The notes under the pieces were generated by a model, which was not told the DNA's origin, made no database searches, and saw only the letters and a program-made list of their open reading frames with translations. From contig NZ_CP139992.1 in NCBI RefSeq assembly GCF_034424155.1, forward strand, positions 186,001 to 250,000: a stretch of 64,000 bases of DNA. Reading direction: 5' to 3'. The position numbers and the translations under genes are program-made. Shown here piece after piece: positions 54,126 to 64,000 of this stretch (position 1 is its first letter; the number at the start of each line of letters is the position of its first letter). The stretch comes from Hafnia alvei. Its GTDB lineage: Bacteria; Pseudomonadota; Gammaproteobacteria; Enterobacterales; Enterobacteriaceae.

Positions 54126-54656
54126 GTGACGTTAGATAGCATTATTCAGGTCGTGGTTGAATTTGTTCGCAACCATGAACATTGGGCCATTCCGATCGTT
54201 TTCTTTTTAGCTTTCGGCGAGTCGCTGGCATTTTTATCACTGTTATTACCCGCAACGGTGATTTTGCTTGGCTTAGGTGCGCTGGTTGGCGAAAGCGGGA
54301 TCGCATTCTGGCCGCTGTGGATTGCCGCTAGCGTCGGCGCCTTTATGGGGGATTGGGTCTCATACTGGTTTGGCGATCGCTATCAGCATCAGGTTGAGCA
54401 TATGTGGCCGCTTTCTCGTCATCCGCATTTGATGGTGCGCGGGCATGCATTCTTTGAACGCTGGGGAACGTGGGGCGTATTTATTGGCCGATTTTTTGGC
54501 CCACTACGTGCTGTTGTTCCGCTGGTAGCGGGGATTTGCGGGATGCCGAAGCGGTATTTTCAACTGGCCAATTTACTCTCGGCCATCCTGTGGGGATTTG
54601 CCATGTTGGCTCCCGGCGCTTTTGGCATCCAATGGCTAAACGGCTGGCTTGACTGA
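54126..54656 (+). CDS. DedA-family inner-membrane protein
   Basis: 176 aa from GTG 54126 (199 aa if ATG 54057 is used). It is a SNARE-associated (DedA) family protein with FFLAFGESLAFLSLLLPATVILLGLGALVG, GAFMGDWVSYWFGDRY and GRFFGPLRAVVPLVAGICGMPKRYF, the last motif being the family's G-R-F...P...G signature. Members act as lipid scramblases/transporters affecting pH and envelope homeostasis. I prefer the GTG start with AAGAGAG upstream. It overlaps the open frame before rmuC; it resembles YabI but is shorter. Confidence 0.82.
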   Translation: MTLDSIIQVVVEFVRNHEHWAIPIVFFLAFGESLAFLSLLLPATVILLGLGALVGESGIAFWPLWIAASVGAFMGDWVSYWFGDRYQHQVEHMWPLSRHPHLMVRGHAFFERWGTWGVFIGRFFGPLRAVVPLVAGICGMPKRYFQLANLLSAILWGFAMLAPGAFGIQWLNGWLD

Positions 54657-54713
54657 GTTCCGCTGCGTTTCATTGCACTTTGCGCGCAGCCTCGCAGACT
54701 TTGCTTACTCGCT

Positions 54714-54729
54714 CTGGACATCCATACAG
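54714..54729 (+). promoter_or_regulatory. LexA box upstream of rmuC
   Basis: CTGGACATCCATACAG fits CTG-N10-CAG, 49 bp before the rmuC GTG. E. coli rmuC (yigN) is likewise LexA-controlled. Confidence 0.8.
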
Positions 54730-54777
54730 TATATTATTACCGTGACGTTCAGAAAAAGTCATCAAGGCGGAGGCAGG

Positions 54778-56310
54778 GTGGATTCCAGCATATTTTATGG
54801 TTTAGCAGGCGGCGTTGTTGGCCTGCTGCTGGGTTGGTTACTGGCAAGTTTGCGTATGCAACAGCATCGATTGACGCTGGAGGGCGATTTGCGCCTGCAT
54901 CAGCAGGAAATTGCGCAGTATCAGCAAGAGCAACAGACGCTGATTCAGCAACGCCAGCAACAAGAACAACAGGTGCGAGAGAAAGAACAAGAACTACGCA
55001 CGTTATATAGCCAATATGCCGCGACGCAGGAGAAGTTAAACCAACAGTCGATTTGGCGTGATGAATATGAACAACTTAATCAAGAACTTCGCGCTCTACG
55101 TGAAGTCAATAGCGCGCAGGAAGCCGAACTGCGCGAAGTGACGATTCGCTTGGAAGAAACTCGGCTAGGGGCTGAAGAAAAGCAGCGCTTGCTGATTAAC
55201 AGCGAGCAGCGCCTGAGTGCCCAATTCGAAAATCTCGCTAACCGTATTTTTGAGCAGAGTGGAAAGCGTGTCGAAGAACAGAACCGGCAAAGCCTAAATG
55301 GCTTACTGAGCCCGTTGCGCGAACAACTCGATGGCTTTCGCCGTCAGGTTCAAGAGAGTTTTGGACAAGAATCGCGAGAGCGGCACACGTTGGCGCATGA
55401 AATTCGTAATCTCCAGCAGTTGAATGCGCAAATGGCGCGTGAGGCCGTCAACCTGACTAAGGCCTTGAAAGGGGATAACAAAACGCAGGGTAACTGGGGT
55501 GAGGTGGTACTTAGCCGCGTTTTAGAGGCCTCGGGTCTGCGTGAAGGCTATGAATATCAAACGCAGGTGAGTGTGCAGGTTGGGGTGAATAACCGCATGC
55601 AGCCGGATGTGATTGTGCGTCTTCCGCAGGGTAAAGACGTGGTGGTTGATGCCAAGATGTCGCTGGTGGCTTATGAGCGCTACTTTAATGCCGAGGATGA
55701 TGCAGTGCGAGAGCTCGCGCTGCAAGAACATGTCGCCTCGGTTAAAGGCCATATTCGCCAGCTAGGGCGTAAAGATTATCAGCAGCTCCCCGGATTGCGC
55801 TCGCTTGATTATGTTTTGATGTTTATCCCCGTTGAGCCTGCATTTTTGGCAGCGATTGATCGTGAGCCAGAACTGATTAGCGAAGCATTGCGGCATAACA
55901 TCATGCTGGTAAGTCCGACGACCTTATTGGTTGCGTTGCGTACTATCAGCAATTTGTGGCGCTATGAACATCAAAGCCAAAATGCACAGAAGATCGCCGA
56001 TCGTGCATCGAAGCTATACGATAAAATGCGCTTGTTCGTCGATGATATGGAATCTCTTGGGCAGAGTCTGGATAAATCACAGGCAAGTTATCGTCAGGCA
56101 ATGAACAAACTGGCGCAAGGCCGTGGTAATCTGATAGGGCAAGTCGAGAGTTTCCGTACTCTGGGAGTGGAAGTGAAACGGCCAATTAGCCCTTCACTTG
56201 CCGAAGAAGCCCGACTGGAAAATGAACCCGAAGATGAGGAGTTTGCTGAACCTGCGGATTACGCTACCCAGCAACCTGCCATAAGAGTCGCTAATGGACT
56301 CGATGATTAA
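54778..56310 (+). CDS. rmuC: DNA recombination limiter RmuC
   Basis: 510 aa from GTG 54778 (GGAGG upstream). An N-terminal TM anchor (FYGLAGGVVGLLLGWLLAS) is followed by a long Gln/Glu-rich coiled coil (about residues 30-160), then the conserved RmuC nuclease-like domain (GNWGEVVLSRVLEASGLREG; PDVIVRLPQGKDVVVDAKMSLVAYERYF). RmuC limits inversion recombination at short inverted repeats. The frame extends upstream to 54649 without family support. Preceded by a LexA box. Confidence 0.95.
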   Translation: MDSSIFYGLAGGVVGLLLGWLLASLRMQQHRLTLEGDLRLHQQEIAQYQQEQQTLIQQRQQQEQQVREKEQELRTLYSQYAATQEKLNQQSIWRDEYEQLNQELRALREVNSAQEAELREVTIRLEETRLGAEEKQRLLINSEQRLSAQFENLANRIFEQSGKRVEEQNRQSLNGLLSPLREQLDGFRRQVQESFGQESRERHTLAHEIRNLQQLNAQMAREAVNLTKALKGDNKTQGNWGEVVLSRVLEASGLREGYEYQTQVSVQVGVNNRMQPDVIVRLPQGKDVVVDAKMSLVAYERYFNAEDDAVRELALQEHVASVKGHIRQLGRKDYQQLPGLRSLDYVLMFIPVEPAFLAAIDREPELISEALRHNIMLVSPTTLLVALRTISNLWRYEHQSQNAQKIADRASKLYDKMRLFVDDMESLGQSLDKSQASYRQAMNKLAQGRGNLIGQVESFRTLGVEVKRPISPSLAEEARLENEPEDEEFAEPADYATQQPAIRVANGLDD

Positions 56311-56340
56311 CACTGCTCCTTGCTTCGACTAGGCCGAGCA

Positions 56341-56360
56341 CTGTTCGCACCACCGAACAG
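56341..56360. other. Hairpin between rmuC and ubiE
   Basis: CTGTTCG-CACCAC-CGAACAG is a 7-bp stem with 6-nt loop in the 103-bp gap. It lacks a T-run, so its role, terminator or mRNA feature, is open. Confidence 0.4.
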
Positions 56361-56413
56361 CGCTTAATCGCGTAGATTCACAATCAATCAGATTAAAAGC
56401 AGGCTAAGAAAAA

Positions 56414-57169
56414 ATGGTAGATCAAACGCCGGAAACCACTCATTTCGGTTTCAAAACCGTCGCCACCACTGAAAAAGCAGGCAAAGTTGCCCAGGTATTC
56501 CACTCCGTTGCGGCAAAGTACGACTTGATGAATGATCTCATGTCATTTGGCATCCATCGGGTTTGGAAGCGTTTTACCATTGATTGCAGCGGCGTACGTC
56601 GTGGGCAAAAGGTGCTTGATCTTGCCGGTGGTACGGGCGATCTAGCGGCCAAATTTTCACGCATTGTAGGCGAGCAGGGCGAAGTTGTTCTGGCTGATAT
56701 CAACGACTCCATGTTGAAGATTGGTCGCGAAAAACTGCGTAATCTGGGCGTGATCGGCAATATCAACTACGTTCAAGCCAACGCTGAAGCGCTGCCGTTC
56801 CCTGATAACCATTTTGACTGCATTACCATTGCCTTTGGCCTGCGTAACGTGACCGATAAAGATAAAGCGCTGCGCTCGATGTATCGCGTGTTGAAGCCGG
56901 GTGGACGCTTGCTGGTGCTGGAGTTCTCTAAGCCGCTACTTGAGCCGCTGAATAAAGCCTATGATGCTTATTCATTCCACATCCTGCCAAAAATCGGCGA
57001 GCTGGTTGCGCATGATTCTGAAAGCTATCGCTATTTGGCAGAATCTATCCGTATGCACCCCGATCAAGAAACGCTGAAATCCATGATGGATGACGCTGGT
57101 TTTGAAAACACCACGTATTTCAACTTAACCGGTGGGATTGTTGCTCTACATCGTGGTTACAAGTTTTAA
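56414..57169 (+). CDS. ubiE: Ubiquinone/menaquinone C-methyltransferase UbiE
   Basis: 251 aa SAM-dependent methyltransferase that works in both ubiquinone and menaquinone pathways. The SAM motif [16 protein letters not shown] is visible, plus [35 protein letters not shown] and the C-terminal [16 protein letters not shown]. First gene of ubiE-ubiJ-ubiB. Confidence 0.97.
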   Translation: MVDQTPETTHFGFKTVATTEKAGKVAQVFHSVAAKYDLMNDLMSFGIHRVWKRFTIDCSGVRRGQKVLDLAGGTGDLAAKFSRIVGEQGEVVLADINDSMLKIGREKLRNLGVIGNINYVQANAEALPFPDNHFDCITIAFGLRNVTDKDKALRSMYRVLKPGGRLLVLEFSKPLLEPLNKAYDAYSFHILPKIGELVAHDSESYRYLAESIRMHPDQETLKSMMDDAGFENTTYFNLTGGIVALHRGYKF

Positions 57170-57182
57170 CTGAAGGATCGCT

Positions 57183-57800
57183 ATGCTGACCCCATTGCTA
57201 AACCCATTATTGACTGGTGCGATTGAAACGGCGCTCAACCGAATTTTGTACCGCGATCGGGCGCTAAACAGCGCTCGTCAGCGCCTGACAGGTAAAGTGC
57301 TGGGTGTTTTCGTTAATGAAATAAACTCGCCGATCTATTTGGTCTTTAGTGAGAGCCGTGTGGATGTTTTAGGCGCATGGGAAGACAACACGGATTGCAG
57401 CGTCACGACGAGGCTATCCGTATTGCCCGAACTGCGCGATCGTCAGCAACTGACTGCACTTATTCGTTCCGGTGATTTAAACGTAGAAGGCGATATTCAG
57501 GTGGTGCAGCAGTTCATCGGTCTGTTGGATTTAGCCGAATGGGATCCTGCTGAGCTGTTAGCGCCGTACACGGGCGATATTGTTGCCCAAGGGATGAGCC
57601 AGTTTTTACGTAAAGGTGCCAGCTTTATTGCCACGGGCTGTAAACGTCAGCAGCAGTACATTGGTCAAGCGATGACCGAAGAGTGGCGTGTGGCTCCGGG
57701 TGCATTGGAAGCGGCGTGGTTTAACGAAGAGGTTGATGCCGTCAATCGTCAAACGGAAAGTCTGGATAAGCGACTTTCTCAGCTTGAGGACAAGGTATGA
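57183..57800 (+). CDS. ubiJ: Ubiquinone accessory factor UbiJ (SCP2 domain)
   Basis: 205 aa. An SCP2-type lipid-binding domain occupies roughly the first 120 residues ([55 protein letters not shown]), and the C-terminal part is helical ([10 protein letters not shown]). UbiJ scaffolds the soluble Ubi metabolon with UbiK. It starts 13 bp after ubiE and its stop overlaps ubiB's start (ATGA). Confidence 0.94.
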   Translation: MLTPLLNPLLTGAIETALNRILYRDRALNSARQRLTGKVLGVFVNEINSPIYLVFSESRVDVLGAWEDNTDCSVTTRLSVLPELRDRQQLTALIRSGDLNVEGDIQVVQQFIGLLDLAEWDPAELLAPYTGDIVAQGMSQFLRKGASFIATGCKRQQQYIGQAMTEEWRVAPGALEAAWFNEEVDAVNRQTESLDKRLSQLEDKV

Positions 57801-59431
57801 CGCCAACGGAACTGTGCCGCTTTTATTTGATTGTGCGTGTGTTCCTGACATACGGCCTCGATGAACTGATCCCGAAAATGCGCATGACTTTGCCGCTGCG
57901 CATGGGCAGGCATTTGCTGTTTTGGATGCGTAACAAGCACAAGGACAAACCTCTTGGTGAACGCCTGCGTTTGGCATTACAGGAGTTAGGGCCGGTTTGG
58001 ATTAAGTTTGGTCAGATGATGTCGACTCGTCGCGATCTGTTCCCGCCGATGATCGCCGATCAGCTGGCGCTGCTTCAGGATCGCGTAGCACCTTTTGATG
58101 GTGCTCTGGCCCGTAAGCAAATTGAAGATTCAATGGGCGGCCCGCTTGAGCAATGGTTTGATGATTTCGACCAAAATGCGCTGGCTTCGGCTTCTATTGC
58201 TCAGGTTCATACGGCTAAATTAAAAGAGAACGGCCGTGAAATCGTGCTGAAAGTGATTCGCCCCGATATTCTGCCCATTATCAAAGCTGACGTGCGCCTG
58301 ATGTACCGTTTTGCGGGCTGGGTTCCGAAGCTGATGCCGGATGGCCGTCGTTTGCGCCCACGCGAAGTGGTGCGTGAATACGAAAAAACGTTATTGGATG
58401 AGCTCAACTTGCTGCGAGAAGCGGCGAACGCCATTCAGCTTCGTCGTAATTTCGAAGACAGCCCAATGCTATATGTTCCCGAGATTTACTCTGATTACTG
58501 CCGTGAAAATGTGTTGGTGATGGAGAGAATCTACGGTATTCCGGTGTCTGACTTGCCTGCTTTACATGCGCAAAATACCAATATGAAACTGTTGGCAGAG
58601 CGCGGCGTTCAGGTCTTCTTTACTCAGGTCTTCCGCGATAGTTTCTTCCATGCGGATATGCACCCCGGCAACATTTTTGTGAGCTATGAACACCCAGAAA
58701 ATCCGCAGTATATCGGCATCGACTGTGGCATCGTGGGCAGCTTAAACAAAGACGATAAACGCTATCTGGCGGAAAACTTTATTGCGTTCTTCAATCGTGA
58801 TTATCGTAAGGTCGCTGAGTTACACGTTGATTCTGGCTGGGTTCCGCGCGATACCAACATTGAAGATTTTGAGTTTGCCATTCGTACGGTGTGTGAGCCT
58901 ATTTTCGAAAAGCCATTGGCTGAAATCTCGTTTGGTCATGTGCTGTTAAATCTGTTCAACACTGCGCGGCGCTTCAACATGGAAGTGCAGCCACAGTTGG
59001 TTCTCTTGCAAAAAACGCTGCTGTATGTGGAAGGACTGGGGCGTCAGCTTTATCCGCAGCTAGATCTGTGGACGACGGCTAAGCCTTTCTTGGAAACATG
59101 GCTGCGCGATCAGGTAGGCATACCAGCGATTATTCGTTCTTTGAAAGAGAAAGCGCCGTTCTGGGCTGAAAAGCTGCCGGAGCTACCAGAGTTATTCTAT
59201 GACAGCTTGCAACAGCATAAAGCCTTGCAGCAGAGCGTCGACCGTTTATTCACGCAGCTTGATAAACAACGTAATCGCCATGGACGCTCACGATATTTGT
59301 TTGGGATTGGCGCTACACTATTACTGAGTGGTACGATTTTGGTTGCCGCGAAAATTGCAGTCTGGCCAGCTTGGGTTATTGCTGGCGGATGTGTGGCTTG
59401 GATCGCTGGATGGCGTTATACCCGCCAGTAG
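57797..59431 (+). CDS. ubiB: Ubiquinone biosynthesis kinase-like UbiB
   Basis: 544 aa atypical kinase/ATPase of the ABC1/ADCK family. The KxGQ motif [15 protein letters not shown], the A-rich loop ASASIAQVH, the catalytic stretch [14 protein letters not shown] and the metal Asp in IGIDCGIVG are present. Two C-terminal TM helices ([37 protein letters not shown]) anchor it. Promotes access of lipid intermediates to the Ubi complex. Confidence 0.96.
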   Translation: MTPTELCRFYLIVRVFLTYGLDELIPKMRMTLPLRMGRHLLFWMRNKHKDKPLGERLRLALQELGPVWIKFGQMMSTRRDLFPPMIADQLALLQDRVAPFDGALARKQIEDSMGGPLEQWFDDFDQNALASASIAQVHTAKLKENGREIVLKVIRPDILPIIKADVRLMYRFAGWVPKLMPDGRRLRPREVVREYEKTLLDELNLLREAANAIQLRRNFEDSPMLYVPEIYSDYCRENVLVMERIYGIPVSDLPALHAQNTNMKLLAERGVQVFFTQVFRDSFFHADMHPGNIFVSYEHPENPQYIGIDCGIVGSLNKDDKRYLAENFIAFFNRDYRKVAELHVDSGWVPRDTNIEDFEFAIRTVCEPIFEKPLAEISFGHVLLNLFNTARRFNMEVQPQLVLLQKTLLYVEGLGRQLYPQLDLWTTAKPFLETWLRDQVGIPAIIRSLKEKAPFWAEKLPELPELFYDSLQQHKALQQSVDRLFTQLDKQRNRHGRSRYLFGIGATLLLSGTILVAAKIAVWPAWVIAGGCVAWIAGWRYTRQ

Positions 59432-59496
59432 ATACCCAAAACGAGTAATTCATCGTTCCTAGCGCATACTTTTGGTTAATTGTTATTGGTTAGTAG

Positions 59497-59526
59497 TTCA
59501 ATATTTCTGCGTGACTACCGTATAAT
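59497..59526 (+). promoter_or_regulatory. Candidate tat promoter
   Basis: -10 TATAAT (59521-59526) with TTCAAT (59497-59502) 18 bp upstream. It lies 40 bp before the tatA start. Confidence 0.55.
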
Positions 59527-59565
59527 GCGGCGCACGAATAACCCCTATCAATAGAGGTGATTAAA

Positions 59566-59835
59566 ATGGGTGGTATCAGTATTTGGCAGTTGTTGATTAT
59601 TGCAGTGATCGTAGTACTGCTGTTTGGTACTAATAAGCTGCGTACTCTGGGTTCCGATCTTGGTGCGTCAATTAAAGGTTTTAAAAAGGCGATTGGTGAT
59701 GAAGACAAAACCCCACCGTCGGCTAACACAAACAACACTGCGGCCCCGCAGGATGCAGACTTTAAGTCTCTGTCCGAGCAGCAGCCTGAAGTGAAGAAAG
59801 AAGAATCTAAGAGCCAGAACAAAGAGCAGGTGTAA
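59566..59835 (+). CDS. tatA: Sec-independent translocase subunit TatA
   Basis: 89 aa. One TM helix ([21 protein letters not shown]), a hinge, an amphipathic helix ([16 protein letters not shown]) and an unstructured polar tail. [14 protein letters not shown] matches TatA rather than TatB. TatA oligomers form the transport pore with TatBC. ATG 59566 fits the AGAGGTG site; GTG 59557 is not the start. Confidence 0.96.
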   Translation: MGGISIWQLLIIAVIVVLLFGTNKLRTLGSDLGASIKGFKKAIGDEDKTPPSANTNNTAAPQDADFKSLSEQQPEVKKEESKSQNKEQV

Positions 59836-59838
59836 GCT

Positions 59839-60393
59839 GTGTTTGACATCGGGTTTGGTGAGCTGCTGCTGGTAATGGTCATAGGTCTAGTTGTACTAGG
59901 CCCTGAACGTTTGCCTGTTGCAGTGCGTACGGTTGCCGGATGGATCAGGGCGCTGCGATCTCTTGCGGCCTCTGTTCAGAACGAACTGTCGCAGGAGTTA
60001 AAGCTTCAGGAGTTGCAGGATAGTTTGAAGAAAGCCGAAAGCGCTGGTCTTCAGAATCTGACCCCTGAACTAAAAGCCTCAATGGATGAGCTAAAAGAAG
60101 CCGCAGAGTCAATGAAGCGCAGTTATCAGACTCAGGTTGCTGAGCCTGTTGCAAAGGCTGCTGAAACCATCCATAAACCGGATGCGACAGACCCTGAAGC
60201 GTTTCACGACGAAGTCGATGCAGGCTTAAGAGAAGATGAACGCAAGCGTGCCGAAGCCGTTAAGGTGGAAGCAACCAATGCAACATCGGCTGAGCCGGTA
60301 GCCACAGAGGACGCTTTGGTTGATGCTGAAAAACCAGCAGTGAAAATTCCAGAGCAGCCTGTTCCCTCTCACTCTACAACAAGCGATCGTTAA
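59839..60393 (+). CDS. tatB: Sec-independent translocase subunit TatB
   Basis: 184 aa from a GTG start ([32 protein letters not shown], the TatB signature with the conserved Gly-Pro-Glu-Arg). The single TM is followed by a long charged amphipathic helix and an acidic, Ala-rich tail. TatB and TatC form the receptor for twin-Arg precursors. 3 bp after tatA. Confidence 0.95.
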   Translation: MFDIGFGELLLVMVIGLVVLGPERLPVAVRTVAGWIRALRSLAASVQNELSQELKLQELQDSLKKAESAGLQNLTPELKASMDELKEAAESMKRSYQTQVAEPVAKAAETIHKPDATDPEAFHDEVDAGLREDERKRAEAVKVEATNATSAEPVATEDALVDAEKPAVKIPEQPVPSHSTTSDR

Positions 60394-60396
60394 AGC

Positions 60397-61182
60397 ATGG
60401 CCGTTGATGATACCCAGCCTCTGATTAGCCATTTAATCGAGCTACGTAAGCGACTCTTAAATTCGATTATTTGTATTCTGGTGGTATTTCTGGCGCTGGT
60501 CTATTTTTCCAACGACATTTACCACCTGATTGCATCGCCGCTGATTAAGCAGCTGCCACAGGGCGCTAGCATGATCGCCACCGATGTCGCATCGCCGTTC
60601 TTTACGCCGATTAAGCTGACAATGATGGTGTCGGTGTTTGTTTCTGCGCCGATGATTTTGTACCAGATTTGGGCTTTTGTGGCTCCAGCCCTTTATAAGC
60701 ATGAACGCCGCCTGCTGATGCCATTGCTGGTTTCAAGCTCGTTCCTGTTCTATTTAGGTATGGCGTTTGCCTACTTTATCGTGTTCCCATTGGCGTTTGG
60801 TTTCTTTGCGAAAACCGCACCGATTGGTGTGACAATCGCAACGGATATCAATAACTATCTCGATTTCGTTATGGCGCTCTTTATGGCGTTTGGCGTGTCG
60901 TTTGAGGTTCCGGTAGCCATTATTTTACTGTGCTGGAGCGGAGTAACTACGCCAGCGGAGTTAAAACAGAAACGCCCATATGTCATCGTGGGTGCCTTCG
61001 TTGTGGGTATGTTGCTCACGCCGCCTGACGTGTTCTCGCAAACACTGCTGGCGATCCCAATGTGTATCCTGTTTGAAATCGGCGTATTCTTCGCTCGGTT
61101 CTACGTGGGTAAACGCCGTTCTCGTGATGAAGAGGATGAGGGAAGCGAAGAAGATACCGACGAGCAGCCAAAACAGGGCTGA
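60397..61182 (+). CDS. tatC: Sec-independent translocase subunit TatC
   Basis: 261 aa polytopic protein with six TM helices. The N-terminal [26 protein letters not shown] and [16 protein letters not shown] are conserved family segments. It binds the twin-arginine motif. It completes tatABC; a hairpin lies between it and tatD. Confidence 0.97.
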   Translation: MAVDDTQPLISHLIELRKRLLNSIICILVVFLALVYFSNDIYHLIASPLIKQLPQGASMIATDVASPFFTPIKLTMMVSVFVSAPMILYQIWAFVAPALYKHERRLLMPLLVSSSFLFYLGMAFAYFIVFPLAFGFFAKTAPIGVTIATDINNYLDFVMALFMAFGVSFEVPVAIILLCWSGVTTPAELKQKRPYVIVGAFVVGMLLTPPDVFSQTLLAIPMCILFEIGVFFARFYVGKRRSRDEEDEGSEEDTDEQPKQG

Positions 61183-61195
61183 CACAATAAGTGCC

Positions 61196-61220
61196 AGAGG
61201 CCGCCGAAAGGGCGGCCTCT
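61196..61220 (+). terminator. Attenuating hairpin between tatC and tatD
   Basis: AGAGGCCGCC (61196-61205) pairs with GGCGGCCTCT (61211-61220); only TTT follows. It may reduce rather than stop transcription into tatD-hemB. Confidence 0.6.
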
Positions 61221-61244
61221 TTACATGGTTTTTGGAGTGCTTTC

Positions 61245-63064
<1,820 letters not shown>

Positions 63065-63085
63065 TCATTGCTTGAAGTAGACAAG

Positions 63086-63117
63086 AACCGCCGTTGATAT
63101 TTCACGGCGGTTTTTTT
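63086..63117 (+). terminator. Terminator after hemB
   Basis: AACCGCCGT (63086-63094) pairs with ACGGCGGTT (63104-63112), running into T7. It lies between convergent hemB and rfaH. Confidence 0.93.
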
Positions 63118-63119
63118 AT

Positions 63120-63608
63120 TTAACGCTTTTCGAAATCAGTGTTTTCAACGCTTTGCTGAACCGGTTTATTAAGCAGGTTAAGCAATAGAATGGCGCGTTT
63201 TTCGCCATCGGCTTCGCTGTAAATGGCTTCAAAACCTTCAAATGCGCCGCTGGTGATGACAACGGTGTCGCCGGGCGCTGGCGTATCAGGATCAATGAGC
63301 TCAGTGGGGGGGGCCGTCATTAACTGCTTGATAACCTTAAAAGGAATAGTAGCCGGTAGAGATCCAAATCGAACGAAATGGCTAACCCCGCGCGTAGATT
63401 GCACCGTGGTGGTGTGAATTCTTTCGGGATCAAGCTCGATAAACATGTAGTTAGGGAACATAGGTTCCTTCACCTGTGTACGTTTACCGCGTACGATCTT
63501 TTCCAACGTAATCATTGGAGTAAAGCAAGGGATTTCCTGACGCGTCAGATGTTCTTTCGCACGCTCTAATTGACCTCTTTTGCAATACAGCAGATACCAC
63601 GATTCCAT
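63120..63608 (-). CDS. rfaH: Transcription antiterminator RfaH
   Basis: 162 aa NusG paralogue. [29 protein letters not shown] is the family N-terminus; the C-terminal KOW domain is [35 protein letters not shown]. RfaH recruits RNA polymerase at ops sites for long operons such as LPS and capsule clusters. Placement after tatD-hemB is near the E. coli rfaH-tatD neighbourhood. Confidence 0.95.
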   Translation of the reverse strand: MESWYLLYCKRGQLERAKEHLTRQEIPCFTPMITLEKIVRGKRTQVKEPMFPNYMFIELDPERIHTTTVQSTRGVSHFVRFGSLPATIPFKVIKQLMTAPPTELIDPDTPAPGDTVVITSGAFEGFEAIYSEADGEKRAILLLNLLNKPVQQSVENTDFEKR

Positions 63609-63861
63609 AACAACCTACAATTTAATGACTTACCTAGAGCATAGCAAAAGGTCGGATTGATAGACAGTTTCAGGTATTGATAGCGAGTATTTCCTATTGC
63701 TTATGCCGAAGTTTTACATTTTTTGCCACTTCAGGCAGAAGATCACAGCGTTGACCATAATTATTAGTTATAAATGTCGCCCTATATAACCACCCAGATG
63801 ACGAGTGGTTTCGGCGTGATAAAGCGCAATAAAATTATTCTCAATGTCAGGAGAAATTTCC

Positions 63862-64000
63862 ATGGAGTTGTTTTTACTGAGTAACGGTAAGGTTTCCGGT
63901 GAATCTGAATTGCTGGGTTATGCAAAAGGGCCCATCCAGTCCATGCTGCTAAGTAAGAAGATACGTTCTGCTGTACTGGTTCCTTATGCAGTGATCCGCG
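63862..64000 (+). CDS. pepE: Dipeptidase E (PepE), 5' end only
   Basis: 46 codons run off the window. The start MELFLLSNGKVSGESELLGY and later SAVLVPYAVIR match the S51 aspartyl dipeptidase PepE N-terminus. AGGAGA precedes ATG 63862 by 7 nt. The catalytic Ser, His and acidic residues are beyond the edge. PepE cleaves Asp-X dipeptides. Confidence 0.85.
   Translation, partial: MELFLLSNGKVSGESELLGYAKGPIQSMLLSKKIRSAVLVPYAVIR

Overview
The window is a chromosomal segment of a gamma-proteobacterium of the order Enterobacterales. Nearly every protein closely matches an E. coli K-12 counterpart, including CyaA, CyaY, DapF, XerC, UvrD, CorA, RarD, PldA, RecQ, MetE, Udp, UbiE/J/B, TatABC and RfaH. Gene content and order are not those of Escherichia. 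The HemB is of the metal-ligand-poor, Pseudomonas-like type beside tatD, the frw/pflCD/fsaB cluster lies next to metE, and there are lineage-specific insertions. I infer a Hafnia-like member (Hafniaceae or neighbouring Yersiniaceae); this is inference from gene content, not a database result. I see no rRNA, tRNA, CRISPR array, insertion sequence or prophage.

Layout. 1-13.4 kb: 3' end of cyaA, then cyaY, lptM-dapF-yigA-xerC-yigB, uvrD with a LexA box, a small cupin gene, corA behind a structured leader with a candidate leader peptide, rarD, yigI, pldA, recQ. 13.4-29 kb: a block whose E. coli counterparts map elsewhere: rlmJ, prlC-rsmJ, a Met-rich exported protein divergent from a two-component system, rhtC, gntU-gntK and gntR with operators, a GH1 glycosidase, yhhW, and zntA with a MerR-type promoter. 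29.2-32.6 kb: a tightly overlapping three-gene envelope operon (beta-barrel protein, POTRA-less Omp85-like barrel, DUF4056-type lipoprotein) of unknown function. This is the best candidate here for an undescribed system. 32.6-38.7 kb: a flavodoxin-fold oxidoreductase divergent from a LysR regulator, yigM, metR and metE with MetJ-like boxes and a MITE-like repeat. 38.8-49.1 kb: a secreted barnase-fold protein lacking the catalytic residues, then yijO and the frwD-pflC-pflD-frwB-frwC / ptsA-fsaB gene set. 49.1-64 kb: udp with twin CRP sites, ysgA, a tyrosine phosphatase, a short CstA-type transporter, a DedA protein, rmuC with a LexA box, ubiE-ubiJ-ubiB, tatA-tatB-tatC-tatD-hemB, rfaH and the 5' end of pepE.

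How the genes work together. Several units are complete pathways or complexes: gluconate uptake and phosphorylation with its repressor; ubiquinone biosynthesis (UbiE/J/B); Tat export (TatABC); and methionine synthesis (MetE with MetR, MetJ-like boxes). The frw cluster joins a fructose-like PTS, a glycyl-radical enzyme with its activase, and a fructose-6-phosphate-type aldolase, so it probably imports a sugar (or anhydrosugar) as its phosphate, opens it by radical chemistry and cleaves it. The two LexA boxes put uvrD and rmuC in the SOS response. CRP-like sites occur at gntKU, frw/ptsA and udp.
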